From Zoogloea oleivorans (GTDB lineage Bacteria > Pseudomonadota > Gammaproteobacteria > Burkholderiales > Rhodocyclaceae): a stretch of DNA of 44,201 nucleotides. The notes below the pieces were generated by a model. The model did no database searches, was not told the origin of the DNA, and was given only the letters and a program-made list of their open reading frames with translations. Below are positions 7,960 to 15,410 of this stretch, in pieces; position 1 is the stretch's first letter, and the number at the start of each line of letters is the position of its first letter. A program made the translations under genes and the position numbers. The DNA lies in contig NZ_SDKK01000005.1 of assembly GCF_008107625.1 (NCBI RefSeq), positions 1 to 44,201 on the forward strand. The letters run 5' to 3'.

Positions 7960-8799
7960 TCAGCGGCCGAGGCCGAGGCGCTCGCACAGGGCGATGGTGG
8001 GGGCTGCCTGGTTCATGCTGTAGAAGTGCAGGCCGGGGGCGCCGGCAGCAATCAGCTTGGCACACAGCTCGCTGACCACGTCGAGGCCGAAGGCCTTGAT
8101 GGAATCGCTGTCGTCGCCGAAGGCTTCGAACTTGCGACGCATCCAGCGCGGGATTTCGGCGCCACAGGCATCCGAGAAGCGTGCCAGCTTGGAGAACGAC
8201 ACGATCGGCATGATGCCCGGCACGATGGGCACGTTGACGCCGAGGGCTGCACATTCGTCACGGAAGTGCAGGTAGGCGTCGAGGTTGTAGAAGTACTGGG
8301 TGATCGCCGAGTTGGCGCCGGCATCCACCTTGCGCTTGAAGGCGAGCAGGTCGTCCTTCGGGCTCTTGGCCTGGGGGTGGTATTCGGGGTAGGCGGCGAC
8401 TTCGATGTGGAAGTGATCGCCGGTTTCGGCCCGGATGAATTCGACCAGTTCGTTGGCGTAGCGCAGCTCGCCGGGGTCACCGACGCCGGAGGGCAGGTCG
8501 CCGCGCAGGGCGACGATGCGGCGGATGCCTTCGGTCTTGTAGCGGGCGAGGATCTCGCGCACGTGTTCGCGGGTCGAGCCGATGCACGACAGGTGCGGCG
8601 CAGCCTGGTGGCCTTCGCGCTGAATCTCGAAGACGGTCTCGAAGGTGCGGGCCTGCGTGGAGCCGCCGGCGCCGAAGGTCACCGAGAAGAACTCGGGCTT
8701 CAGTTCGGCCAGTTTGGCCCGCGTGGCGCGCAGCTTTTCGACGCCCTCGGAGGTTTGCGGCGGGAAGAATTCGATGGAGAAGGGGGTCTTGTTCGACAC
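7960..8799 (-). CDS. metF: 5,10-methylenetetrahydrofolate reductase
   Basis: MetF reduces 5,10-methylene-THF to 5-methyl-THF using a flavin, supplying the methyl group for methionine synthesis. The 279-residue length fits the bacterial enzyme. SIEFFPPQTSEG near residue 8 is the characteristic N-terminal motif; SVTFGAGGST at about 40-49, HLSCIGSTREH and ALRGDLPSG follow as in the family. Translation starts at a GTG at 8799 with AAGGA six bases upstream. It lies 56 bases downstream of ahcY on the same strand with a 12-bp hairpin between, so it probably shares the SAH-riboswitch-controlled transcript. The pairing with ahcY is common in betaproteobacteria: SAH removal and regeneration of methionine are switched on together. 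Confidence 0.97.
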   Translation of the reverse strand: MSNKTPFSIEFFPPQTSEGVEKLRATRAKLAELKPEFFSVTFGAGGSTQARTFETVFEIQREGHQAAPHLSCIGSTREHVREILARYKTEGIRRIVALRGDLPSGVGDPGELRYANELVEFIRAETGDHFHIEVAAYPEYHPQAKSPKDDLLAFKRKVDAGANSAITQYFYNLDAYLHFRDECAALGVNVPIVPGIMPIVSFSKLARFSDACGAEIPRWMRRKFEAFGDDSDSIKAFGLDVVSELCAKLIAAGAPGLHFYSMNQAAPTIALCERLGLGR

Positions 8800-8816
8800 G
8801 GGATGTCCTTGCTGGC

Positions 8817-8848
8817 GACCCCGCCTGCACTGGCGCGCAGGCGGGGTC
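8817..8848 (-). other. 12-bp intercistronic hairpin between ahcY and metF
   Basis: GACCCCGCCTGC at 8817-8828 pairs perfectly with GCAGGCGGGGTC at 8837-8848 with an 8-base loop. It begins seven bases after the ahcY stop and ends about 18 bases before the metF GTG. Without a U-run it is unlikely to terminate all transcripts. It may protect the ahcY 3' end or set the ahcY:metF ratio by partial termination or processing. Confidence 0.6.
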
Positions 8849-8855
8849 GTGCCGC

Positions 8856-10268
8856 TTAGTAGCGGTATTGGTCGGCCTTGTAGGGGCCTTGCTTGGGCAC
8901 GCCGATGTAGGCGGCCTGCTCGTCGGTCAGCTCGGAGAGCTGGGCGTTGAGCTTCTTGAGCTGCAGGCGGGCCACCTTCTCGTCCAGATGCTTGGGCAGC
9001 GTGTACACGCCCACCGGGTAGTCGGCGGTACGGGTGTACAGCTCGATCTGGGCGATGGTCTGGTTGGCGAAGGAGGACGACATCACGTAGGACGGGTGAC
9101 CGGTGCCGCAGCCGAGGTTAACCAGGCGACCCTTGGCCAGCAGGATGATGCGCTTGCCGTCCGGGAAGATGATGTGGTCGACCTGGGGCTTGATCTCTTC
9201 CCACTGGTACTGCTCGATCGAGGCGACGTCGATTTCGTTGTCGAAGTGGCCGATGTTGCAGACGATGGCCTGGTCCTTCATGGCGGCCATGTGGTCATGG
9301 GTGATGACGTGGAAGTTGCCGGTGGTGGTGACGAAGATGTCGGCCTTGTCGGCGGCGTACTCCATCGTGACCACGCGGTAGCCTTCCATGGCGGCTTGCA
9401 GGGCGCAGATCGGGTCGATTTCGGTGACCCACACCTGGGCCGACAGGGCACGCATGGCCTGGGCGGAACCCTTGCCCACGTCGCCGTAGCCGGCAATGAC
9501 GGCAACCTTGCCGGCGATCATCACGTCGGTGGCGCGCTTGATGCCATCGACCAGCGATTCGCGGCAGCCATACAGGTTGTCGAACTTGGACTTGGTGACC
9601 GAGTCGTTGACGTTGATGGCCGGGAACTTGAGTTCGCCGCGCTGGTGCATCTGGTACAGGCGATGCACGCCGGTGGTGGTTTCTTCGGTGACGCCCTTGA
9701 CGGCGGCCAGACGCACGGAATACCAGGTCGGGTCGATGGCCAGCTTGGCCTTGATGGCGGCGAAGAGGATGGTTTCTTCTTCGGAGCTGGGGCTGGCGAT
9801 GACGGACAGGTCCTTCTCGGCGCGGGCCCCCAGGTGCAGCAGCAGGGTCGCGTCGCCGCCGTCGTCGAGGATCATGTTGGTGTAGCCACCATCGGTCCAT
9901 TCGAAGATGCGGTGGGTGTAGTCCCAGTAGTCGGTGAGGGATTCACCCTTGACGGCGAAGACCGGGATGTTCTGCGCGGCAATGGCGGCGGCGGCGTGGT
10001 CTTGCGTCGAGAAGATGTTGCACGAGGCCCAGCGCACTTCGGCGCCGAGGGCGGTGAGCGTCTCGATCAGCACGGCGGTCTGGATGGTCATGTGCAGCGA
10101 GCCGGTGATGCGCGCGCCCTTGAGGGGCTGGGCAGCCGCGAACTCGTCGCGAATGGCCATCAGGCCGGGCATCTCGGTTTCGGCGATGCGGATTTCCTTG
10201 CGGCCCCAGTCAGACAGGGACAGGTCGGCGATGACGTAATCGGTGAACTTTTCAGCCACAGCGTTCAT
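8856..10268 (-). CDS. ahcY: Adenosylhomocysteinase (SAH hydrolase)
   Basis: AhcY reversibly hydrolyses S-adenosylhomocysteine to adenosine and homocysteine with tightly bound NAD, relieving product inhibition of methyltransferases. The 470-residue length matches the bacterial form that carries an insert relative to the eukaryotic enzyme. Visible signatures are [13 protein letters not shown] near residue 84, [11 protein letters not shown], the NAD-binding [13 protein letters not shown] at about residues 260-272, [18 protein letters not shown] and the conserved C-terminal KADQYRY. Its leader carries a SAH riboswitch (10366-10471) and a TATAAT promoter. metF follows on the same transcript. Confidence 0.98.
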   Translation of the reverse strand: MNAVAEKFTDYVIADLSLSDWGRKEIRIAETEMPGLMAIRDEFAAAQPLKGARITGSLHMTIQTAVLIETLTALGAEVRWASCNIFSTQDHAAAAIAAQNIPVFAVKGESLTDYWDYTHRIFEWTDGGYTNMILDDGGDATLLLHLGARAEKDLSVIASPSSEEETILFAAIKAKLAIDPTWYSVRLAAVKGVTEETTTGVHRLYQMHQRGELKFPAINVNDSVTKSKFDNLYGCRESLVDGIKRATDVMIAGKVAVIAGYGDVGKGSAQAMRALSAQVWVTEIDPICALQAAMEGYRVVTMEYAADKADIFVTTTGNFHVITHDHMAAMKDQAIVCNIGHFDNEIDVASIEQYQWEEIKPQVDHIIFPDGKRIILLAKGRLVNLGCGTGHPSYVMSSSFANQTIAQIELYTRTADYPVGVYTLPKHLDEKVARLQLKKLNAQLSELTDEQAAYIGVPKQGPYKADQYRY

Positions 10269-10365
10269 GAGATTTCCTCGAACTTGTGGCCGGGATCTGG
10301 GGTAGTACGGGTGGGCTCACCACGTCTCCCCGTGCCCGGCACGGGTTTGCAAACAAAGCATGGAC

Positions 10366-10471
10366 GGGTGAGCGCAGTTGCTGGTGCCGGTGGAGTTGCC
10401 TCCGGTGGCACTGACATCGAGCCTGGGACACGGCGGGCATTGCACCCGGCGGCCTTGCAGCGCTCCTCGAA
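10366..10471 (-). ncRNA. SAH riboswitch upstream of ahcY-metF
   Basis: Read on the minus strand, the leader contains the hallmark elements of the SAH riboswitch class. CGAGGAGCGCTGCAA starts at 10469, a CCCAGGCTCG follows, and AACTGCGCTCAC closes the element near 10368. GAGCGC pairs with the distal GCGCTC as P1, and CGAG near the 5' end can pair with CTCG of CAGGCTCG as the pseudoknot. A further arm folds as GTGCC-GGAG-GCAA-CTCC-GGCAC with a GCAA tetraloop. SAH riboswitches turn expression on when SAH accumulates (established for the class). The expression platform is less clear: a 7-bp CCCGTGC/GCACGGG hairpin lies at 10329-10345 between aptamer and start codon. Confidence 0.93.
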
Positions 10472-10482
10472 GCAGGACGGCG

Positions 10483-10488
10483 ATTATA
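10483..10488 (-). promoter_or_regulatory. TATAAT -10 box of the ahcY-metF transcript
   Basis: The minus strand reads TATAAT at 10488-10483, which would start transcription at about 10475, a few bases before the first riboswitch stem (10469). The -35 region is weak (TCAAGA at about 17 bases spacing). Confidence 0.7.
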
Positions 10489-10533
10489 TCGGATCGAGGC
10501 CGGGATTCTTGAGAATTTCCTGCACCCTGTAGG

Positions 10534-10551
10534 TCGGACTTCAGTCCGACA
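10534..10551. repeat. Dispersed palindrome GTCGGACTTCAGTCCGAC
   Basis: The element is near-identical to that at 3664-3681, differing at the central bases. It lies just beyond the last gene of the lipid A acyltransferase operon (stop at 10566, minus strand) and upstream of the ahcY promoter, so it may terminate the former or act as a REP-like element. Confidence 0.6.
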
Positions 10552-10565
10552 GCCCCGCTATATGT

Positions 10566-11438
10566 TCAGTAAATCTTCGGTTCGCCGGGCGGACGGGTCT
10601 TGAAGCGGCGGTGCACCCAGTAGTACTGGGCCGGCATGGTGCGGATGCGTTCTTCGAGAAAGGCGTTCATGCGGCGGGCGTCGCCTTCGACGCTGTCACC
10701 GGGGAAGTCGGTCCACGGTTGGCCCAGCTCCACCACGTAACCTTGCCCGCCCGGCAGCATGCGGGTGATGCACGGCACCACCACGGCACCGCCCAGCTTG
10801 GCGAAGCGTGGCAGGGCGGCGAGGGTGGCGGCCTGCACGCCAAAGAAAGGCACGAACACCGATTCGTTGGGGCCGTTGTCCATGTCCGGCAGGTAGTAAA
10901 AGGGCCGGCAGTCCTTCATGGCCTTGATCGAGGCGCGAATGCTTTCGTCGCGGCGCAGCAGGATCTGGCTGCCGAAGCGGCTGCGTCCGTGGAGCAGCCA
11001 GTGGTCGATGACCGGGTCTTTCTGGCGGGCGTAGATGCTGACGCAGTCGAAGGAGGCGGCCAGCCGCGTGCCGCCGAGGTCGAGGCCAAGGAAGTGCGGG
11101 GTGAGGAGGATGACCGGCTGGCCGTCGTCGATGAGCTTTTGCAGCATGGCTTCGCCTTCGACACGCACGAGGCGGCGGATGCGTGCTTCGGGGGCAAACC
11201 AGGCGAGGCCGCGTTCGATGAGGCTGCGGCCGGCGAGGGCGAAGTGTTCTTTCGCCAGCTGGCGGCGTTCGCCGTCGGAGAGTTCGGGGAAGCACAGACG
11301 CAGGTTGGTCAGCACCACCCGACGGCGCGGAAAGATGATTCCGTACAACAGCAGGCCCAGGCCGCGGCCGATGGAGGCTTGCACGGACAGCGGCAGCCAG
11401 TGGAGCAGCCACAGCAGGGCAACGATGATTCGGCTCAT
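10566..11438 (-). CDS. LpxL/HtrB-family lipid A acyltransferase, second copy
   Basis: The 290-residue protein adds a secondary acyl chain to lipid A precursors at the inner membrane (family role). The start is the ATG at 11438 (MSRIIVALLWLLHWLP), which overlaps the upstream acyltransferase stop as ATGA. An N-terminal hydrophobic anchor covers about residues 4-30. The acyltransferase motif is LLTPHFLGLDLGG (H-x4-D type) near residue 120, followed by PDMDNGPNESVFVPFFG and the YYWVHRRFKTRP signature near the C terminus typical of LpxL/LpxM enzymes. It forms a two-gene operon with its paralogue. Chain-length specificity cannot be read. Confidence 0.9.
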   Translation of the reverse strand: MSRIIVALLWLLHWLPLSVQASIGRGLGLLLYGIIFPRRRVVLTNLRLCFPELSDGERRQLAKEHFALAGRSLIERGLAWFAPEARIRRLVRVEGEAMLQKLIDDGQPVILLTPHFLGLDLGGTRLAASFDCVSIYARQKDPVIDHWLLHGRSRFGSQILLRRDESIRASIKAMKDCRPFYYLPDMDNGPNESVFVPFFGVQAATLAALPRFAKLGGAVVVPCITRMLPGGQGYVVELGQPWTDFPGDSVEGDARRMNAFLEERIRTMPAQYYWVHRRFKTRPPGEPKIY

Positions 11439-12307
11439 TCCTGGTTTTCTCGGGTAGTGGGCGCGGGAGGTGCGCCGGAGGGGCGTTTGTAGCGGTTGTA
11501 GCCCCACAGGTACTGGGCCGGGTTCTCGCGGATCTGCGCTTCCATCTCGCGGTTGATGGCGGCGGCGCGGGCGTTGGTATCCCCTTCCAGCGGCTGCAGG
11601 GGTGGGCGCAGATGGAGGTGAAAACCCTGCCCGCCGGGGAGGCGCTCGGCCCACGCGAAAATCGTGGTGACGCCAGGCAGCTCGGTCAGGCGGGCCCCGA
11701 GGGTCATGGTGTAGGCGGGCCGTCCGAAGAAGGGCAGCCAGGCGCCTTCGCCGCCGCCGGGCACCTGGTCGGGCAGCATGCCCACGGCTTCCCGGGCACG
11801 CAGGGCCTTGATGAGGCGGCGCACGCCGCCCGTGTCGGCCGGCGCCAGGCGCATGTTGCCGCGACTGCGGCCGGCGTTGATGAGCGGCTGCAGGACGGCT
11901 TTCTTGGGGGCTCGATAGAGCACGGTGATCGGCTTGTGGCTGGAAAAGAACTGCGCGCTGATCTCGAAGCAGCCCAGGTGGGGGGTGATGAAGACGATGC
12001 CGCCGTCCCGCACTTCGGCCGCTTCGACGTGTTCCCAGCCACTGACCTTGACCACCTTTTTGAAGAGTTCATGTTGCGGGCGCAGTAGCACCCACGGCAG
12101 TTCGAGTGCCTGCTTGCCGGTCTCGCCGACTGCCTGGCGCCACACCTTGCTGGCGGTGTCGGCACCGAGGGCTTGCTCAAGGTTGGCGCGCAGGCGCCGT
12201 CGATACGTGGGTGACAGGGCGTAGGTGAGCCAGCCGGCGATAAAGCCGCAGCGTTGCAGAAGGCCAAGCGGAAGGCGGGCCAGCAGGGAGAAAATGAATG
12301 ACACCAT
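11435..12307 (-). CDS. LpxL/HtrB-family lipid A acyltransferase, first copy
   Basis: The protein has 290 residues from the ATG at 12307 (MVSFIFSLLARLPLG); an upstream in-frame TTG at 12313 is possible, and neither has a good ribosome binding site. A hydrophobic N-terminal segment (about 2-28) anchors it to the inner membrane. The catalytic H-x4-E/D motif is ITPHLGCFEI at about residues 107-116. PDQVPGGGEGAWLPFFG and the C-terminal QYLWGYNRYKRP signature match the family. The two acyltransferases differ substantially, so they probably add different secondary chains. The gene is divergent from metK; only about 55 bases separate its start from the metK riboswitch, so the promoters are back to back. 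Confidence 0.9.
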   Translation of the reverse strand: MVSFIFSLLARLPLGLLQRCGFIAGWLTYALSPTYRRRLRANLEQALGADTASKVWRQAVGETGKQALELPWVLLRPQHELFKKVVKVSGWEHVEAAEVRDGGIVFITPHLGCFEISAQFFSSHKPITVLYRAPKKAVLQPLINAGRSRGNMRLAPADTGGVRRLIKALRAREAVGMLPDQVPGGGEGAWLPFFGRPAYTMTLGARLTELPGVTTIFAWAERLPGGQGFHLHLRPPLQPLEGDTNARAAAINREMEAQIRENPAQYLWGYNRYKRPSGAPPAPTTRENQE

Positions 12308-12328
12308 CGACAATTGGGGCAGGCCGAA

Positions 12329-12356
12329 TTGACGGCCGGGGGCGCGAAGCTATAAT
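12329..12356 (+). promoter_or_regulatory. Sigma-70 promoter of metK
   Basis: TTGACG at 12329-12334 and TATAAT at 12351-12356 are separated by 16 bases, a near-consensus sigma-70 promoter. The predicted start at about 12362-12364 coincides with the first base of the riboswitch stem P1. Confidence 0.85.
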
Positions 12357-12361
12357 TGTGA

Positions 12362-12450
12362 TTCCGCCGAGTTAATCCGACAACTTGCAGGGCGGGGGCG
12401 GTTCGCAGCTTAGCTGCGGATGGGCCTAAAAAGTACTGCTAAAGCGTCGC
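12362..12450 (+). ncRNA. Candidate SAM-II-type riboswitch in the metK leader
   Basis: The leader begins with stem P1, CCGCC (12364-12368) with GGCGG (12391-12395), enclosing a loop GTTAATCCGACAACTTGCAG. This loop strongly resembles the SAM-II loop (pattern TTTAACCG...TTGCA). Downstream, CTAAAAAGTACTGCTAAAG at 12426-12444 resembles the SAM-II 3' strand (ATAAATGTAGCTAAA pattern). The H-type pseudoknot can form: GCAG 12387-12390 with CTGC 12436-12439, and CGAC 12378-12381 with GTCG 12446-12449. Between P1 and the 3' strand sits an extra hairpin, CGCAGC 12404-12409 with GCTGCG 12413-12418. SAM-II represses SAM/methionine genes when SAM is bound (class knowledge). SAM-II is best known from alphaproteobacteria, so assignment in this host is by sequence and fold reading only. 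Confidence 0.72.
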
Positions 12451-12460
12451 CGCTCCGAAG

Positions 12461-12507
12461 ATCCCCAGAGACGGCAACGCCGCCACAACTGGGGATTTTT
12501 GTTTTTT
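12461..12507 (+). terminator. Intrinsic terminator in the metK leader (attenuator)
   Basis: ATCCCCAG at 12461-12468 pairs with CTGGGGAT at 12489-12496, with an inner CGGC-AAC-GCCG hairpin, followed by TTTTGTTTTTT. It ends about 14 bases before the metK ATG, inside the transcript, so it must be conditional. CTGCGGAT at 12414-12421, part of the inserted hairpin of the candidate riboswitch, can pair with ATCCCCAG (seven of eight), giving a plausible antiterminator. Confidence 0.82.
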
Positions 12508-12520
12508 GTAGGAGCGTTTC

Positions 12521-13687
12521 ATGGCCCGTGAATTCCTTTTTACCTCTGAGTCCGTCTCCGAAGGCCATCCCGACAAGGTCGCCGACCAGATCTCCGATGC
12601 GGTGCTGGACGCCATTCTCGCCCAGGACCCGCGTGGCCGGGTGGCTTGCGAGACGCTGGTGTCCACCGGCCTGGTGGTGATTTCCGGTGAAATTACCACC
12701 AATGCCGATATCAACTACATGGATATCGCCCGCGCTACCGTGAAGCGCATCGGTTACGACGACTCCGACATCGGTTTCGACTACAAGAGCTGCGCGGTGC
12801 TCACCGCCATCAACCGCCAGTCTTCCGACATCGCCCAGGGTGTGAATGAAGGCGAAGGCCTCGACCTCGACCAGGGCGCCGGCGACCAGGGTTTGATGTT
12901 CGGTTACGCGACCAACGAGACGCCGAGCCTGATGCCCTTCCCGATCTACTACGCCCACCGCATCATGCAGCGTCAGGCGGAAGTGCGTAAGGACGGCCGT
13001 TTGCCGTGGCTGCGTCCGGACGCCAAGAGCCAGCTGACCGTGAAGTACGTGGACGGCAAGCCGGTGGCGATCGACACCGTGGTGGTGTCCACCCAGCACC
13101 ATCCGGATGTCTCCCACGCCCAGCTGTCCGAGGCGGTGATCGAGGAGATCATCAAGCCGGTGCTGCCGAAGGACATGCTGACGGCCAGCACCCGCTTCCT
13201 GATCAACCCGACCGGCCGTTTTGTCATCGGCGGCCCGAACGGCGACTGTGGCCTCACCGGGCGCAAGATCATCGTCGACACCTACGGCGGTGCGGCGCAC
13301 CACGGTGGTGGGGCGTTCTCGGGCAAGGATCCGTCGAAGGTGGACCGCTCGGCGGCCTACGCCGGCCGTTACGTGGCGAAGAACATCGTGGCCGCCGGCC
13401 TGGCCGACAAGTGCGAAGTACAGGTGGCCTACGCCATCGGCGTCGCCAAGCCGGTGAGCCTGATGGTCGAGACCTTTGGTACCGGCAAGGTGTCCGACGA
13501 GAAGATCGTTGCGCTGATCCAGGCCCACTTCGACCTGCGCCCGAAGGCCATCATCGCCAGCCTCGACCTGCTGCGTCCGATCTACTCCCGCACCGCGGCT
13601 TACGGCCACTTTGGTCGTGACGAAGCGGACTTCACCTGGGAGAACACCGACAAGGCGGCTGCGTTGCGCGCTGACGCCGGGCTCTAA
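12521..13687 (+). CDS. metK: S-adenosylmethionine synthetase
   Basis: MetK makes S-adenosylmethionine from methionine and ATP, releasing phosphate and pyrophosphate; it works as a cytoplasmic tetramer with Mg and K. The 388-residue length is standard. The N-terminal [18 protein letters not shown] (about residues 13-30), the [15 protein letters not shown] signature near residue 120, and [22 protein letters not shown] near residue 250 are all present. The ATG has GTAGGAG nine bases upstream. It is a single-gene transcript with its own promoter, candidate SAM riboswitch, leader terminator and a strong downstream terminator. Confidence 0.98.
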   Translation: MAREFLFTSESVSEGHPDKVADQISDAVLDAILAQDPRGRVACETLVSTGLVVISGEITTNADINYMDIARATVKRIGYDDSDIGFDYKSCAVLTAINRQSSDIAQGVNEGEGLDLDQGAGDQGLMFGYATNETPSLMPFPIYYAHRIMQRQAEVRKDGRLPWLRPDAKSQLTVKYVDGKPVAIDTVVVSTQHHPDVSHAQLSEAVIEEIIKPVLPKDMLTASTRFLINPTGRFVIGGPNGDCGLTGRKIIVDTYGGAAHHGGGAFSGKDPSKVDRSAAYAGRYVAKNIVAAGLADKCEVQVAYAIGVAKPVSLMVETFGTGKVSDEKIVALIQAHFDLRPKAIIASLDLLRPIYSRTAAYGHFGRDEADFTWENTDKAAALRADAGL

Positions 13688-13719
13688 GCGCCGGCCGCTG
13701 CCCCTTTCACGGGCAGTAA

Positions 13720-13752
13720 AAAGGGCGACCTGTGCGGGTCGCCCTTTTCTTT
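13720..13752 (+). terminator. Intrinsic terminator after metK
   Basis: AAGGGCGACC at 13721-13730 pairs with GGTCGCCCTT at 13737-13746 with a short loop and is followed by TTTCTTT. Since A-rich sequence precedes the stem, it can also serve the convergent minus-strand gene ending at 13769. Confidence 0.9.
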
Positions 13753-13768
13753 GTGCCGTCGTTGCGGC

Positions 13769-14737
13769 TTACTTGCTGCGGATCGGGCTGAACTCGACCG
13801 GCACCCAGGCGTAACCCTTGCCTTCGGTACGCACGTGGCCAATGCCGGGGAAGGGCAGGTGCATGCCGGCGACCGCCAGTTTTTCCTTCGCCGCGAAGGC
13901 GAACAGCTTCTTGCGGGCCATCACGGCCTGCTTCTTGTCGCTGTCGAATTCGATGGCGACTTCCGGGCGGGCGAACTGTACCGCGTGGCTGTGCACGGCA
14001 TCGCCGACGATCAGCAGACGTTCGCCCTTCGATTCGATCAGGTAGGCGGTGTGGCCGGGCGTGTGGCCGTGGGCATCGACGGCGCGGATGCCGGGGGCGA
14101 GTTCGGCGGTGCCGCTGAAGGTCTTCCACTTGCCGGCGGCCTGGTAGGGCGTGGCGGCCGTGCGGGCCATCTGGAAGAAGGGGCGGAAGCCTTCGGGCGC
14201 CTTGGCGGCGATTTCCTCGGACAGCCAGAAGTCGCTGTCGGCCTGGGTGACGCGCACTTCGGCGTTGGGGAAGAGCGGCTTGCCCTCGGCATTGAGGAGA
14301 CCGGCGGCGTGGTCGGCATGGAGGTGGGTCAGCAGCACCACGTCCACCTGTTCGGGGCTGTAGCCGGCGGCCTTGAGGTTGTCGCCGATGAAGCCGAGGG
14401 TCGGGCCGAAGGCCTTGGCGGCGCCGGTATCCACCAGGATCAGCTTGCCGCCGGTGTTGATCAGGAAGGCATTGACGGCGGTCTGGACCTTTTGCCCGGC
14501 CAGGAACATGCGCGTCAGCAGGCGCTGGACTTCGGCGGGGCTGGCATTACTGAGGATTTTCGTGTCGAGGTCGATATAACCATCGTAGAGCGCAGTGACT
14601 TCCAGTTCGCCTAGGGCCATGCGGTAGTAGCCGGGAACCTGTGTCTTGACCGGCGGGGCTTCGGCACAGGCCGGGGCGGCAGGGATGAGGCTGACGCCAA
14701 GGGCGACGGCAATGGCGGTGAGGCTGCGACGGATCAT
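13769..14737 (-). CDS. Periplasmic metallo-beta-lactamase-fold hydrolase
   Basis: The 322-residue precursor carries a Sec signal peptide (MIRRSLTAIAVALGVSLIPA, cleaved after about CAEA at residue 26). The mature part is an MBL-fold enzyme: LVDTGA at 101-106, the zinc motif THLHADH at 137-143, DAHGHTPGHTAYL and VGDAVHSH (metal-bridging Asp). The most similar described groups are lactonase-like and uncharacterised MBL-fold hydrolases; the substrate cannot be read from the sequence. The ATG at 14737 lies 60 bases downstream of a cupin gene on the same strand, so the two are probably co-transcribed. It converges on metK and shares the terminator region. Confidence 0.9.
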   Translation of the reverse strand: MIRRSLTAIAVALGVSLIPAAPACAEAPPVKTQVPGYYRMALGELEVTALYDGYIDLDTKILSNASPAEVQRLLTRMFLAGQKVQTAVNAFLINTGGKLILVDTGAAKAFGPTLGFIGDNLKAAGYSPEQVDVVLLTHLHADHAAGLLNAEGKPLFPNAEVRVTQADSDFWLSEEIAAKAPEGFRPFFQMARTAATPYQAAGKWKTFSGTAELAPGIRAVDAHGHTPGHTAYLIESKGERLLIVGDAVHSHAVQFARPEVAIEFDSDKKQAVMARKKLFAFAAKEKLAVAGMHLPFPGIGHVRTEGKGYAWVPVEFSPIRSK

Positions 14738-14797
14738 GGATGAGTCTCCGGGTCAGAAAAGGACAAGAGGATACGTTGCGGCGCTGACGGACGGAAG

Positions 14798-15115
14798 TCA
14801 GCCGGCGGTGTGTATCGCCAGCCACACGGTATCGGGGCCGGTGGCGGCAACCCGGTGCCGGCAGCCGGCGGGAATGACGAGCCAGTCGCCGGGCGTGAGG
14901 ATCTGCCGGCGACCGTCATCGAATTCCAGTTCGGCGCTTCCTCGGGCCAGCATCACCCATTCGTCGGCGGGCTGGTCGTACCAGAAGCCGGGCGGGCTGG
15001 CGTGAAGGTGCGAGGCAATGCGTTCGATGCGCAGCCCCGGGGTGGCGAACAGGGTTTCGAAGTGTTCGTCCTGGCCGGGATCGGGCAGGGCGGCGAAGAG
15101 GTTGCGACAGGGCAT
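14798..15115 (-). CDS. Cupin-domain protein
   Basis: The 105-residue protein is a single small beta-barrel cupin. The two cupin motifs are recognisable: SPPGFWYDQPADEWVMLARGSAEL (about residues 40-63, with the glutamate of motif 1 at DEW) and PGDWLVIPAGCRHRVAAT (about 75-92, motif 2 with the metal-ligand His). No signal peptide is present. It could be a small-molecule isomerase or a stress-related cupin; the substrate is unknown. The downstream MBL-fold gene starts 60 bases later. Confidence 0.88.
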   Translation of the reverse strand: MPCRNLFAALPDPGQDEHFETLFATPGLRIERIASHLHASPPGFWYDQPADEWVMLARGSAELEFDDGRRQILTPGDWLVIPAGCRHRVAATGPDTVWLAIHTAG

Positions 15116-15410
15116 CGGGGGCTCCGGGTTCGGGCCGTCAAGTATGCCCGACCCGTTGTCGGCCGATGATGTCCGACCCGGTGCGGGGACCGGGTCGGAT
15201 GTGTGTAAAAAAGGCTGCGCCGGGATGAGGTCTCTGTTGGGATTTGGGGGCTTTTTATGCCCCGGCGCGCCGTTGAGGAAGTGATGCTATGGGAGTGTCG
15301 GGTTACAGGCCAATTGAATATACGCATTGCAAGGATAGGGTTTGCCTATGGTGTCTGCGCCAAATCGGATGCCCCATCGGCGCTTTCGGAGGCCCTGAGA
15401 GGGATTAAGC
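15116..15410. other. Structured spacer upstream of the CACHE-GGDEF gene
   Basis: This 295-base divergent spacer has several strong inverted repeats. TCCGACCCGGT (15172-15182) pairs perfectly with ACCGGGTCGGA (15189-15199). GCGCCGGG (15217-15224) pairs with CCCGGCGC (15261-15268), while the overlapping GGGGC and GCCCC around 15247-15262 could form a competing short hairpin with a TTTTTA loop. GCGCC...GGCGC recurs at about 15357-15384. No known riboswitch class is matched, including c-di-GMP types, and no convincing promoter is visible. Confidence 0.5.

Noticed and set aside
8868-10532. 554-residue plus-strand open frame opposite ahcY and its leader
   Set aside because: Composition is antisense-type (Gly/Val/Asp/His-rich) and it covers a complete ahcY gene and its SAH riboswitch.
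12308-12313. TTG start two codons upstream for the first LpxL-like gene
   Set aside because: No better ribosome binding site than the ATG at 12307; kept as an alternative only.
12410-13609. 399-residue minus-strand open frame opposite metK
   Set aside because: It is antisense to the highly conserved metK coding sequence and its leader and has no recognisable domain.
15172-15199. 11-bp stem as an intrinsic terminator
   Set aside because: No T-run follows on either strand in the correct position; kept only as a structured element.
15300-15410. c-di-GMP riboswitch before the GGDEF gene
   Set aside because: I could not match the conserved core of either known c-di-GMP class.
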